From Hymenolepis diminuta (taxonomy: Eukaryota; Platyhelminthes; Cestoda; Cyclophyllidea; Hymenolepididae): a stretch of 64,000 nucleotides of DNA. The number at the start of each line of letters is the position of its first letter. The first letter of the stretch is position 1. Below are positions 14,301 to 25,500 of the stretch, piece after piece. Location: the NCBI GenBank assembly GCA_900708905.1, contig CAADRB010000028.1, forward strand, positions 472,213 through 536,212, read 5' to 3'. Position numbers and translations under genes: made by a program. Under the pieces are notes generated by a model. The model was not told where the DNA came from and did no database searches. It saw nothing but the letters and a program-made list of their open reading frames with translations.

Positions 14301-17081
14301 ACGTCAACTCCTCTTCTCTCATCTCCTGACGCTGCGGACAACTTTCTTGCCAAACTTGCAGCTCTGAGACTCACTTGTGCGGCCGCTGATTCATCGGTAT
14401 GTTCTAAAGTAGAATAGTTTTCAGTAGTAATTATCAAAGATAGGAATTAGACTAAGCATATATAGCTTTAAAGTTTAGTACATTGATCGGAGGGTCCTAT
14501 GAAATTCAATGATTATCCTGATAGTAATGATGATGAACATAAAATTAAAGGGCGACTATCTTTTCTTCATTTTATATTCCGCAGAGCAGCTTTGATTTCA
14601 GCATTATCATAAGAAAGTTTACATGTTGCAACAAAAATTAAAAATCGATTGCTTTACGCTGACAGAGTTCATTTGCACCTTTTTCTGAAGCTCATTCTAT
14701 TACTCATCTGGAACAGATGTCCCCAAGCCTCTGGTTGGGAAACTTACTGTTCACCAGTATTAACTTATGCGGTCATGGACATGGGTTTGGTGGCCTTTGG
14801 CCTGGTTACGTGTATGTTACCACCACGCCACCGAAGCAATGGTTCTGATTCCATATTTGTTTGTTACAAAAGTTAGAAATTGGACATTTTTACGTTTGTT
14901 AGGACTTTTTAGGAACTGGGTTGCTTCATCCCAAAAATCTGAGTTGAGCAATTGATGGTTTCCTTCCCAATGCCCTCTTCCCATCAACCTACTAGCGCTG
15001 GTCTAAATGCTCGCACTGATTGGAGAAGCTATTGCAAAAGTTGAAGTATTAGTATATTTATTAAGAAAAATATTACTATCTGTGACCTCCAGAACTCGCC
15101 ATTGCTGCCACACTCCCTGTAATTTAATGGAGTATTAATAATATTCTTGTGCTTAACCACGACAAATATGTTTGAAAAATCCTCAGATTTAGTTTTTCTC
15201 TTCACTTTTTGTACACTGGGTCGAAATCAAATAGATGTATTGTAAAGATAGATCGTCTGTTGATCCCTTTATTTTTTAAAGCACTTTTCCCCAAGACAGT
15301 CTGCTTATTGATATGGCTTACTATGCAATGAAATAAATTCTGAAAGCGCTTACGTGCAACATTGCATGCTAGTTATTATAACTGTCACGACACAAGAGTA
15401 GAGAATGGTAGGGCACACAGCCTTTTACATCCTAGAAAATATCAGATGAAAGCTTATAACTTTTCGGTAGATGAATTATGTACGTTTAATGTGTTTAATA
15501 AGCCCATTTAGGACAAGATCTAATTAAACTGCAATTTCAATTGAAAATCAATAGGCCATATCTACAAGTAAATATTTGTCTTTTTCCCGTCACTAGATAT
15601 TGATGGAAATGTATATGCTGACAGGACGATCACTGACCTCATGTAAATAGTAGGTCATAGGTTCGTTACTGTAACGTCTTGGTAATAACTAAAACGTCTA
15701 AATCGCATCTTAACATATTATACAACATGGCAATTGGGGGGAGATTAATGAGGGGATGGTATTCCTACATTCAGAATCTTGGTATATGATATTTTTGACC
15801 TGGTAACTCGTGCATATAAACTCAATGGGTGCTGATGTTATGGTAAACGTGATGGCTCTAACAAAATAATTGCAAATAATTCAACAATCAGAATGGCCGC
15901 CCAAACTGTCGGTATATTAATTTGATGGTGTTCTCAATTAGAGTAGGGCATGCGCACTTATTCAACAGAATTCCAAAGATTGAATCATTTGTTAAAGAGG
16001 GTTATTGAAAAAATAACACTGGGAGTTGTCACAAATTTCTACTGAAGATAAATCCGTCTCAGTAAAGAAAATCTCAAAGATTTGAAATTTAGGTATTTTC
16101 TTCTACACTACACATTCGCTCTACGAATTCTCAGTAGAAATCTGTTTAGTGATGTATGAATCAGCCGAAATCCCTTAACACAGAGTGTACTAAAGAAGCT
16201 TCTCCCTCTTTAATAAGTAACCTAATTTTAACGCTTCCCGGAAGTTTTTCGAGTGTAGTAGCGGCTACAGATAAAAGGCATTATCTGTAGTTCATTTCAA
16301 GAGCAATTTAGATCTAATCACTGAGAAAGATGCATTTTCTTTTAAAGGAATTTTTGAAGAAGAATTCCGAATGAAATGAGATACACTATGGAAGAAGTTA
16401 TGTCTTCTTGTTTACGGGGATGCTATTCGGCTAATAACATTTTATTTATTCATTAGACTTGCTTTAATAGTGGATAAATTCTCACCTTATCTAATTGCTC
16501 CTTTCTGCGCAACTTAATCTCCTCAGAATCAGGTTTGATTCGTATTTGCCAGTCATTGGTATTATATCACACTTTGCTAACTTTCTTCCGCTATTATTGG
16601 AGATTGTCTTCACACGATTGAAGAAACGGGAAATGGGAGTTTACGTAATGCTGTTAATCATGCATGGAGGCCGTTGAAAAAATAGAATAGCCCTTTTCAT
16701 TAACCTTCGGTCGAGAGGCCATTAGATTTTTGAGTCTATTGAAAGAAAGTTTCTTATTCAGCACACAGGCATGAAAGAAAGATATCTGAGTAATCTGAGT
16801 TTAACCACTTGTCTGTCACCATTCTAATTTCATAATATATATCGACGTTTCTTCTAACTAATTTATTTTTCTTCCACTCTCTGATTAAGCATCCTAGTAC
16901 ATCGAGCCTGCGATTCAATTTGGCCCGTTGTCTGCGTTTCCTGGTCGACCTCCCGCCATCGGTGACATCGAGACATCGAAGCAATGTCAGTCGTCTTTTG
17001 GAGGATCTTCTGGATGATGACTGTCAGTCTGTACGGCTGGAAGCTGCTCAAGCAAACAATGAGTGGTGTCTCAGGATTTAG
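2253..17081 (+). CDS. MMS19: MMS19-like HEAT-repeat protein, C-terminal part (8 exons)
   Basis: MMS19 is the scaffold of the cytosolic iron-sulfur assembly targeting complex. With CIAO1 and CIAO2B it delivers Fe-S clusters to DNA polymerases, helicases (including XPD) and primase. Eight exons (2253-2304, 2379-2441, 4208-4364, 4928-5395, 6836-6886, 12538-12611, 14172-14396, 16890-17081) join with matching phase at every junction and give about 426 residues, roughly the last 40 percent of a protein that is about 1,030 residues in human. The sequence is leucine-rich helical repeats without catalytic motifs. The identification rests on the final two repeats: an LPDDILGVYASEALEPAVL segment, and the end LLEDLLDDDCQSVRLEAAQA followed by NNEWCLRI. 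These follow the known MMS19 C-terminus (LDD..RLVRKEA.....EW). The N-terminal half is outside the window. Another HEAT-repeat scaffold is possible but less likely. Confidence 0.82.
2379..2441 (+). CDS. MMS19: MMS19-like exon (21 codons)
   Basis: The acceptor is tttttatag and the donor is gtaagt. It reads IVNPYVALLLDN and continues to a final IRPN, phase 0 in and out. The helical, hydrophobic character fits a HEAT repeat. Confidence 0.68.
3540..3720 (+). repeat. Short interspersed repeat family B, copy 1
   Basis: Contains TTGCCTGGTTAGCTGATAAT, ACTTACATATCCGAGTGTAA, TCGATAATCCAGTGCGCTTA and GAGTTTAACTCAAGTGAATA, then a run of A and ATATTCG. The same blocks recur in order at 7178-7355 and 13480-13655. 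Confidence 0.6.
4208..4364 (+). CDS. MMS19: MMS19-like exon (about 52 codons)
   Basis: The acceptor is ctcttatag. It reads LSDLPLDDILNLISNYFSIV, then an amphipathic helix pair with ELCVTVETMVNKF. The donor gtaata was chosen because it exits in phase 1, as the next exon needs. The frame stays open past this donor to a stop near 4455, so the 3' boundary is less certain than the acceptor. Confidence 0.62.
4928..5395 (+). CDS. MMS19: MMS19-like exon (largest, 155 codons)
   Basis: The acceptor is tttttattgcag and the donor is a consensus gtaagc. It codes for several HEAT-like helices (for example IPETLQTILDSLLMALK and QQLIDSLLNIILF). These are interrupted by an acidic, presumably disordered loop (EDDADVEIEQEEQTD) around residues 80-95 of the exon. 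It enters with two bases completing a codon and exits in phase 1. Confidence 0.78.
6836..6886 (+). CDS. MMS19: MMS19-like exon (short, weak acceptor)
   Basis: In the phase required by both neighbours it reads KTYPQLLIDFLTHPLT, a typical HEAT helix. The donor gtaagc is good. The acceptor (gggaatttag) lacks a pyrimidine tract. A better-looking acceptor, tttgcag, lies 16 bp upstream at 6819, but using it shifts the frame. The exon choice therefore rests on phase and protein character. Confidence 0.55.
6915..7055 (-). repeat. Short interspersed repeat family A, copy 2 (best tRNA-like head)
   Basis: On the minus strand it reads GGTTAGAATGCATGTC, then AAGCCAGAGGTCACGG and GGTTCGATGTC. This resembles an RNA polymerase III A-box half, a variable region and a B box, so the family looks tRNA-derived. 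The element continues GCACACACCCAATGAGTG. Confidence 0.6.
7178..7355 (+). repeat. Short interspersed repeat family B, copy 2
   Basis: Contains TCGATAATCCAGTGTGCTTG, then GAGTTTAACTTGACTGAATA and AAAAAATATTCGATAGG. This is nearly identical to copy 1 over about 60 bases and more diverged before that. Confidence 0.6.
8350..8480 (+). repeat. Possible diverged copy of repeat family B
   Basis: Contains GGTGGTAATCGAAAGTCTGG, a B-box-like GGAGTTCGACTCC and CTTCCTAACGGATA, in positions comparable to family B. Similarity is weak, so this is a suggestion only. Confidence 0.25.
10321..10445 (+). repeat. Short interspersed repeat family A, copy 3
   Basis: Contains TTGCACGTCTGCC, ATTACGAGATCAATG, a GCGCACGCTGTG block, AATAAAAGAGG and TGCGAGTTTCG in the family order. 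The DNA just after it (GATACCTTT...CTCGGGAAG) also matches the sequence after copy 1, so the element may extend further. Confidence 0.45.
12538..12611 (+). CDS. MMS19: MMS19-like exon (24 codons)
   Basis: The acceptor is tttttgtag and the donor is gtaagt. It reads AFLQGYLRLVSLLPDDILGV, matching the region of MMS19 with a repeated G[LY]..V...LP..[IV]L pattern shortly before the C-terminus. The 5.65-kb intron upstream contains several repeats but no other phase-compatible exon. Confidence 0.78.
13480..13655 (+). repeat. Short interspersed repeat family B, copy 3
   Basis: Contains TTTCCTGGTTCGCCTATAAT, TCACATATGCGAGTATGAGT, a TCGGTAGTCCATTGTAC block and CTCCTAACGGAG, in the order of copy 1. Confidence 0.5.
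14172..14396 (+). CDS. MMS19: MMS19-like exon (75 codons)
   Basis: The acceptor is cttgacttag and the donor is gtatgt, phase 0 in and out. It starts ALEPAVLGVVGEAGRSI and contains the helix TRALSLKVIARMAAAQR. A Ser/Thr-rich loop follows, then the helix ADNFLAKLAALRLTCAAAD. GC content is clearly above the flanking intron. Confidence 0.8.
16890..17081 (+). CDS. MMS19: MMS19-like terminal exon with stop codon
   Basis: The acceptor is ctctctgattaag and the reading is phase 0. It codes for LRFNLARCLRFLVDLPPSV, then LLEDLLDDDCQSVRLEAAQA and a final NNEWCLRI before TAG at 17079-17081. This is the diagnostic MMS19 C-terminal HEAT repeat. A 76-codon frame on the other strand across this exon is a shadow. 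Confidence 0.85.
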   Translation, partial: HPSTSSLRFNLARCLRFLVDLPPSVTSRHRSNVSRLLEDLLDDDCQSVRLEAAQANNEWCLRI

Positions 17082-17142
17082 TCAGACCTCCTATCAAATG
17101 CATAACAATCATACTAATCTGTGCATTACTTGATCTTAGATA

Positions 17143-17148
17143 AATAAA
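17143..17148 (+). promoter_or_regulatory. Candidate polyadenylation signal of the MMS19-like gene
   Basis: AATAAA lies 62 bases after the stop codon, followed by a T/G-rich stretch (tttttgtatgtttatttggtg). This is typical spacing for a short 3' UTR. Confidence 0.6.
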
Positions 17149-17149
17149 C

Positions 17150-19271
17150 ATTTTTGTATGTTTATTTGGTGACTTGTGAAGAAGGCGGAGTAAGAGTTAT
17201 CTTATTGATACACTAATCTCGAAAGAATTTGGAAATCTTACATGAGATGAATATATGAACACTTTAAAATCGTTAAACCGCTAGATCGGCTAATATTTTA
17301 TTGGGACTTCTCTGATCGGTGTTGTTAGGATGTCCAATGTCCACACTCTACACTCTTCGTCTCTCGTCCACTTGATTATCGATTATTGATTACCGCTGTC
17401 CCCACGCGATTAATTGCTATAATTATAACTAATCTATATGAGCGCATTTATGGTATTAATAATCAACTGTCATTTGAACTACATATCTTTCTGAGTTTAC
17501 AACACATCTTACCGAGCATCTAATAGTATTCTAGTGACAGCTTAGATTAAATCAGGATCTACATAGCGTTATATCTACTGTGCGATTAAGTAATTATAAA
17601 CATAAATACAAAATAATAATACACTGAAGGAAAGCATTTTTAAAAGGTTTTATCGAAAGCGGAATGATATCTTTAAGTCATTAATTGAAAAGCACACATT
17701 CTATCAGTTGGCCAATGTCAGTCAGTGTTTCGATCTTTCAAATTATTAAGGGGTATGCATGGCTGAACTTAATCCGAATCAGAAATCAATGTCGCACGGC
17801 AAATTATCTAATGTGATTCGTGATATAATTTTAATAAAATCAGGAGAGCTAATTGAACACAATCGAAGCTACGAACGTGAGGTATTACTAGACTCAAAAT
17901 ATAATAAAGAATTGATTGACAGAGAGTTTGTTAAATAAGTAAGATTAAGTGGATCCAGTATGATTTATATCAAGGATTTTCCAGTGAATCCTTAAATTCC
18001 AAAATATTAACATACTTTAACGAAAACTATTGATGGAAATCATCCTACATATCAGTATATAGTATTCCTGGGTCTTTTTACCTAAAGTTTAACCTTAGTA
18101 AAAAAGTAATACCATTTTGTCCTGATAGAACCCACCAACGTGCAACTAGTTAATTTTGGTCTGCACTTGAAACATCGAAGCTTATGAAAGCACTACAAAC
18201 TCAAGAGACTGAGGTCACTAATCGGAGTGAAGTATTACTGTGACGATTGACCTGATGTTCCCAGACAATCATATTAACTTCCTGGATTTATATAACCTCG
18301 TTCTTCCTCATCCCTAGTCATCTCATTCACCACTCATCTAATCACGCGCTCATTTCCATAAATACGAGTCGTTCGAACCGTGAAATACGTGATATATGCC
18401 GGCTCTTACGAGATAAGGACATTTTTGAACTGGAAATTGAAAAAAAACCATCCTTTGTTATTTATGAGCTTTTTTGCATCTTTGCTCTTAATGGCTAGGG
18501 CTTACCCATTCAGTCGGCCAAATCATTAGAAAAGTTCCTACTGTCTTAATGAGATACCACTTTACCAATACCCTTGTTCCTAACCTAATTATCCATTTCC
18601 AATAATTAAAGTTTGCCGGGAGTTATTAGCGGCCCTTCTTTGATTGTTTATTATCCCATTGCCGCCTATTATTTTGCTTAAAAGCTTCTATCGCATTATG
18701 GCATTTACGTGCAATTCACTAAACGCTCTGAATCACACGCAAAACAATAATTTACGTAGGCGTGTAATTAATACCTAATTCGTTGTCTAATTAAACATAC
18801 ATTCATCTAATTACAGTGATAGTGTAGGATTCAGTCAGTTAGCTACTTCTTTCTTTCAAAGCGTGTACACATGGGTGTATATATTGCATTTATATATGTA
18901 TTTACAACCTTCAATAAAACACAAGGAAAGGAAAGCGCATTAGAGAGACAGAGATAATGAAGCATTAGCAGCCACATCGAAGAGGGTGTGAGGGGTGTCG
19001 AGGGGGAAACGTGATGTGAGGAGAATAAGTTAGAAAGTTTGATGGAAGGGATGCCTCAGTTGGATAACACAGCACACTTCTAGTGGTGGTGTTAGTTTCG
19101 GTGGTGGCTTAATGAGGAAGAGTGTTATTGAAAGACCATTAGTGTTTTAATAGTTTTGGCTTTGTACACGAAGTGAGGAAAACATATTGAGCTGTATTTC
19201 TGCATGAGGATTAGTGGGGATGTGTGCAAAGCTTAGGCACTTGGGGGATTGAAAATTGAGCATTAAGCAGT
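17150..19271. other. Convergent intergenic region
   Basis: This AT-rich DNA lies between the two convergent genes. I see no coding exon. An ATTAAA hexamer on the minus strand (19146-19151), 121 bases past the PPP2R3 stop, is the nearest poly(A) signal candidate for that gene. A canonical minus-strand AATAAA lies further out at 18647-18652. Confidence 0.5.
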
Positions 19272-19562
19272 CTACTCTGCCGGGGTAGACTCATTCGCCG
19301 CTGTTGGAGTAGATTGAGCAGGAGAGGATTCAGACAGAGTTACTTTATTTGCTTCTGCCTGTTTATCAGAGCTTTCAGCTGCTGCATTGGAGGAAAGGAC
19401 AGGTGAGGAAGCCACAATATCCTCGTCGTCTTCGTCTTCCTCGTCGTCCCCGTCTTCAATACCTTTGCCACCACCACCACTCTCAGAAGCTATTAACATC
19501 TCGTAGGTGTCTGATGCGTAGCGATCCCAATCTGATATCTCCGTTAGGCCCTCCTCAATATC
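19272..19562 (-). CDS. PPP2R3: PPP2R3 last exon, acidic C-terminal tail
   Basis: The minus-strand acceptor is attttag. The exon opens DIEEGLTEISDWDRYASDTY, matching the conserved SDW[DE][RK][FY]A..EY block that ends the B'' core. It then carries a Gly run, an acidic run (EDGDDEEDEDDEDI) and a Ser/Thr/Ala/Pro-rich tail to the stop at 19272. The tail is family-variable and presumably disordered. Confidence 0.93.
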   Translation of the reverse strand, partial: DIEEGLTEISDWDRYASDTYEMLIASESGGGGKGIEDGDDEEDEDDEDIVASSPVLSSNAAAESSDKQAEANKVTLSESSPAQSTPTAANESTPAE

Positions 19563-22500
19563 CTAAAATGCGAGAAAAAATTATAAGTTTCTGTTGTGAT
19601 TACTAAACCTTTTCGTATCATGCCTTCGAATAGTGGTTAAACAACTACAGTTAAGTCTTTCCTGAAATCAAAAGATGTTCAGAATTTCCCCACCTACCGG
19701 TTGCTCTAAATTTTATATGGTGCAGAATTATATCTCGCCTCTCTCTCCTGCATCTAGCTTTTCTTCAATTCCATTCTCCTTTATCCTTTCCAGTCTCCCT
19801 GGATAGCCACACCAAATTCCCTGTTTATTTAGAAATTATTTTGTGGTGGGTAGAAAGATGTTCGAAAAGATTAATTTATCAAACATTTACGGATGATAGC
19901 AAAGATAATAGCCAACCCCTTATTTAATAAATTTAAGATTTTAGTTTGAGTCCTTGCATCTTTCGCCCTTGCTATTAACAAGCAGCAATCTCTATTAACC
20001 TTGCAAAATGGAAATCGCAGTACTTAACCTTGTCGTTTTTAGTCAAGGTTTAAATTATTAAAAAGAGTCTTTCCACTCCCTTTTTTTGTCCATTGCCACT
20101 TTTATTCTTTTTTGGGCTTCCTTTAAATTCGCGTAGGCGAAAATCCTAAAAGGCAACTTTCTCCCTCACTCTGCTTCCAATTGCAAGAGAGTGTGCGATA
20201 TCTGCTTTTCTTTTTATTGCAACAAAAATAGGTTTGACAGCAGTGGCAGTGGTAGCTTTCAAATCATGTGAAGTCATGCCAAAGGCATGTCACTGACAAG
20301 GCTTAGAGCTCTCTATTCTGTCACAAGAAGAGAGTCATTAACAGAAATATGCATGTGTATGTTGGCTCTGATGAGTCATGATAGCTAAGTTGTCCATGGT
20401 GTGGGAGATTAATTATAACCTGGAGACCTGGCTCACATACACCGTCAGTTAACGAGGTATGCTATTGTTGCCTAATGACATTCGTAGACAGGCGCGGCAA
20501 TAACCAGCGCAATTGTCGTCGTTATTATCATATAGGTGAATCATAAACTTCGCTCAGATTAAACTACTAGCTAATGACAAGCAGGAAAAATGACATCAGG
20601 TTTACAGCTGTTTTGAATAGTGCGAGCCGTAGTTGCCCAGAGGAAATACTTTAGTCAAGCTAATAAGAACAAGTTCTTAGCCGAGGCGTTGGGCATCGAT
20701 GAGAACTGAAAAATTGCTACCAAGGCTATTTAAGCTAAACAACAAAAATGTTAAAGCGATGCACGTTGAGAGGTTCCTACTAAGTGGATGTTCGCTGTAG
20801 TATCCCATTACAGAACTCCCTGAAAATCTGCTTAATTTATCCAAAATTTGAAATTGGAAGTGTCTGAATACGGCTGCTGGGACTGCTATTTAGGAGCTTG
20901 TTAAACATAATATTAGCAGAAAATCGACCAAGGAAGAAAGCCATTGAGTCCAAAAGACAGGCCTATCCACTTTCACTGACGATGAAATTTATTTTCTACA
21001 AATTCGTGGTTGAACAGTGAAATGCGATTCTGACAATTTTATTAGCATTTCCACGGAGATAATATATTGATTTTATGACAGATATTAATATACGAAACTT
21101 GCTACTAGCTTTGCTGAATTCAAATGCCCATATTTTGAGTATTTTAAAACAAAAATAAGGTGATTAAACCGTTGTATATCACATCGTCTTCCTCAAAACT
21201 GACTGATTAAAGTCGGTAGTACCTTATTTTCAAGAGATTTTTGAGGAGAAAAAGAAGTGCTAATCGGAAATGAGCAGAAGGATGACCTAAACAAGAATAT
21301 GCCAATAACTGATCAATGAACAACAGAAAATCCCTACTTACTAAAGCCAGATTAAGGACTTTAGAGGTATACCTCCGATTATCTGTAAAACTTATTTTAA
21401 ACTTTCTTTATAAATAAGCGATCACATTATGGGGCAAGAAAGAAGACATACTCTCAGATTGGAGAACGGATCTCGCTGTTCATGATGTAAATATTTGGGC
21501 AGATTGAAGAAGGTGTCAAAGAAGACAGGGGAGAGGTTACATTTCTTCAGATCAGAGAGACGAATTTTGTCTGCGAGAGCAGGTCGAACCATATCTAGAC
21601 ACTGGCAGAGACAGTCTTCTAGAGTTGGTGGCTCAATACCCATCTCCTCCATGCGCGCTGACTGCTCCGAGTAGAAGTATTCCAACTCGTAGAGGGAAAG
21701 AAATCCATCACCATCCAAGTCCATACACCGGAACCAGTACTCGATACTGCAAACAAGTGGAAAAATTAATTAATAAGCTCAACAAGCCTAGAATAACTTC
21801 CCGAGTTCATTAAGAGAAAAAAATTTTCCTGAAGCTACTCTGATGAGAAACTCGCATTCTGTCACCCCTCTTGTTGACTAACAATAAGTAGTGCTGTTAG
21901 CTACCCACTTCATGTTGGATATATATCAATGAGGATCGAACTTGTGACTTCTAGCTTGGAAGACATGCACGTTTTACACTGGGACACTAGCGCAAACACC
22001 TGCCCCATATTCCTCACAAATCTCAAATCTTAAACCTATGCATCCACTAGTCTGACTTGCATACTATCAACCACTGCAAAAAATGGACCTATTATTATTA
22101 GGCTAGATGCCATGCAGACGACACGGAACTCTGAATGCCCGAATATTAAGCTGTTCAAAGTGGCTTCTGGCGAGACATATGTGTGCCCAAAAATGGACAC
22201 TATGTTAAACTAAGTCCTTTTTTAGAATAGGGCTAGGGTAGCCGGTAGTAGAGGATGTAAAACAGAAAAGAAAATGAGGGGCAGATGTTTGTGACATTTC
22301 CAGACAGTTGTATTTACACGAGAAGTAGAAAGGGAAAAATTATTATTGAACAGACACTGGCTGTCATCTAATGCAACTGCAGAAATAGCCTACATACTAA
22401 AACGCGATGAATGTGCATATATGCGTATTTAGCCAGTTGTTTATTATTAGATCTAATCATTAAGCATAAGTTATTAAAAAGCATAAAATTATCAAATTTA

Positions 22501-25500
22501 ACAAATAATTGGCTTGATCATTAATTCAACTGAGTTAAAGTACTCTTCTTCGAAGTCAGAGGTCATGGACCTGATGTTCATCAGAGCACATCCAGTGGGT
22601 GGGATGACCAGCCGCATTGGTTAAATCTGGCTAATCAAAATGGAGTCCAGAATTCGAGTTTCTCACTAGGGGGATCTGTGATGTTACTCCTCTACAACCT
22701 AAAAAACCACACCTGAATAGTCATGTGAGTTAGTTATGATCCATTTTGAAATTAATAGTATGTTTAGCACTGGCATTGATTGAATTATAGGCCTGTACGC
22801 ATGGATTCAAGAATGCAAGGAAATATAAATGGTCGCCAACACCAATACAGGTGACATTGACAGGAATTGTCTGGAGAGGAGGAGGAAGACTTATTGTAGT
22901 TGTCTGGAAATAGAAGCGAGAACCTTTCACTCTAAAAGAAAGGCCCATGTGGAAATTATCCTCGTTTGAGAGCAAATCTAGTGTGGAAAAAGGAAGTGGG
23001 TATGATTAATAACCTTCAGATTTGATCTAAAAAACCGTGTGACAGTATCTATCATAATAATGAAATCCATACGCCTTTCTGTGCAATTTTTATTATTTCA
23101 CATATATTTTAACTAATCATTTTCTAATAAATAAGCTAAGAATAAGAAACTTCCACAGATGCCCTCTAAAAACACTATCCTAAGTGATCATATATACAGA
23201 CTAAATACCAGCTTAACTTCCAGGCCAACTTCCCATTCAGCAGCGTATATTCTTTTGCTCGAATATCATGCAAACACGCAAGTAAGGAAGGGAGTTCATG
23301 CAAATTTTTGCAGGAAAGCAACACATCACATTCGTTTTTCATTTACATATCGCTCCCTTGCTATCTCTGTCTGCATGTCACGAAATAAGGATGCGTGTAT
23401 GTTCATCCTTTCCCTGGATAATTTAACTGAAGAAGCAGAGAAAGGAGATAAAAAACTAAAGGCATTTTCTGGGAGAGAACAGAAAAAAATAAAGTGAGAC
23501 GAGGTAAGTTGATTTTCATGCAACTTGAAGTCCCAAGGTCAAATCAATTCATAGTTCGCTTCATGTGATCTATGTTTATGTAAATGACTAAATCTAATTA
23601 TTAAATTAAGGTACTAAAATGAATGATCATATGAAATATTTTCAGTTAAAGTAACAACAGTGATTATGGAGAACTATGACAATTAACGTTATCATTTGAT
23701 ATTTAAATGTTGGTATTTTATGTTTTTCCATAAATTACATATTTAAGAATTTAAATTCGCAGACAATGACCAATTCTTTTGGCTATTATAAACTTGATTA
23801 GAAAGGCTGAAATTATTTGGCCCATGTTATAAAATGAGAACTAATGGTGATTTTTTTTCCTAAAGATTTGTGTTGGTGTTCATTTTTGAAATAATGCAGT
23901 AGGAAGCATGATCGTCCATTTTAGACTTGAATAAGAACTAAATAAATGGAGTCATCAAAACCAATAAATTCAATCAACGTCATCATTTTGAGCTAGTCCC
24001 TTATCAACTAGGTTCTTCCACTTATGTCAACGTAAACTCCCAATGTCGTTTTCCTTCCCTAACTTTCAATTGGCTAGTATGAGCCACTACTTATGTCATA
24101 CCTACACTGATTTACATACAACAGTACGGAGAAGCTTGGTATCAAATATGCATATCCTATTAATTCTGTCTCCTAACTGACTTGAGTCGATTGAAATAAA
24201 TTGCGAACTAGGTTAACAGAAGTGACATTAATTATTCTTCAATAAATGGATGGCAGCTCACCTTCGAGGATGTCGTTTGTCTTCTTCAGCCAGAAGGAAC
24301 CACACAAAGTCTGAGTAAGACATTGTGCCCTCCTTGAAAGATGTCCCACTAAAATGTAAAATTAAACGAAGTATTTCACTTAGTTACGCTCACACACTCC
24401 TTGTTGTTTAATTGGAATTCATTCATTTGTCCATGGGAATATGTAGTTATCGCATTAAAAAGGGGAAATTAAATTTTACACATCGATGCCAATGACGTAA
24501 ATCAGTAATAAAAGGCAATTTGAGAGCAATATGTGCGTGTCAGTTGGGCTTACCGAGTAACTGCGCCACTGAATATTCGATCGATCATCCTTTCGGAGAT
24601 AGCTGAAACAGATACAAACATAGAGGATAAAGATAACAAGAATATTATATCCACAAGATTATTTATTTACTATGTAGATTCCAATGGCGACATTTAAACT
24701 TTATAAGTTCATATTTTTTCAAACTATTAAGGTGGAGGTCACCTTATTATACTTTTAGTATTATTTAAAGCACTTCTAAGTCGTCAAAATTTGGCATATA
24801 GAGAGATATATAGTTGATACTTCTACAATTCTCAGTTTTTATTTTGATAATTGATGTTTAGACAATCAACGTGAACTCTGTTAAAACTACGGTAAAGAAA
24901 TCACCCTAAGCAAGCAAAAATTGTCTTTCTAGCTTAAAATCTAAAAAAGGCGGATGTAAAAGCATACAAGGAGAGAATTAGCCATGCAACCAGTCCTTAT
25001 ATTTTGTGTTACCGATTGTGTACTTTCGGATAATTATTCCGAATTCAAGTTTTCTTCGCGAACTGAAGAGAAATTGCTTCCATGAATACAACCATGGGAA
25101 TCAAGTGTTACAAGTCAAATTCGGAAAAGAATGTCAAAATGCAGAATAGGCAATCATGAAGCCTTGGAGAACTCTCTCTTCAATGTAGTAGAAACTGAAA
25201 GTTAAGCACCCTACTGTCCAATTCGTAAATAAATGGACATAGGCTCATTTTTGTTTCTACCTAATGGACGTATTCAGTCTGTCCTCTGGCTAACTCTGGA
25301 TATATTTGAACCAGTAGTTCAGACGCTCTGGGACGTAGCTTTAGTCAACTCAGGCTTTTGATAAGCAGTTATCAGTAGAAAATGCTAATCGTAATGATGA
25401 CAATTTAAATCATATTACCTCGGGGTAATCTAGAATTTTGTCCGGTTTAAACTTTATTTGTTGGCTGAGTAAAGGATGTACGATCCCAGGTTCATTAGGG

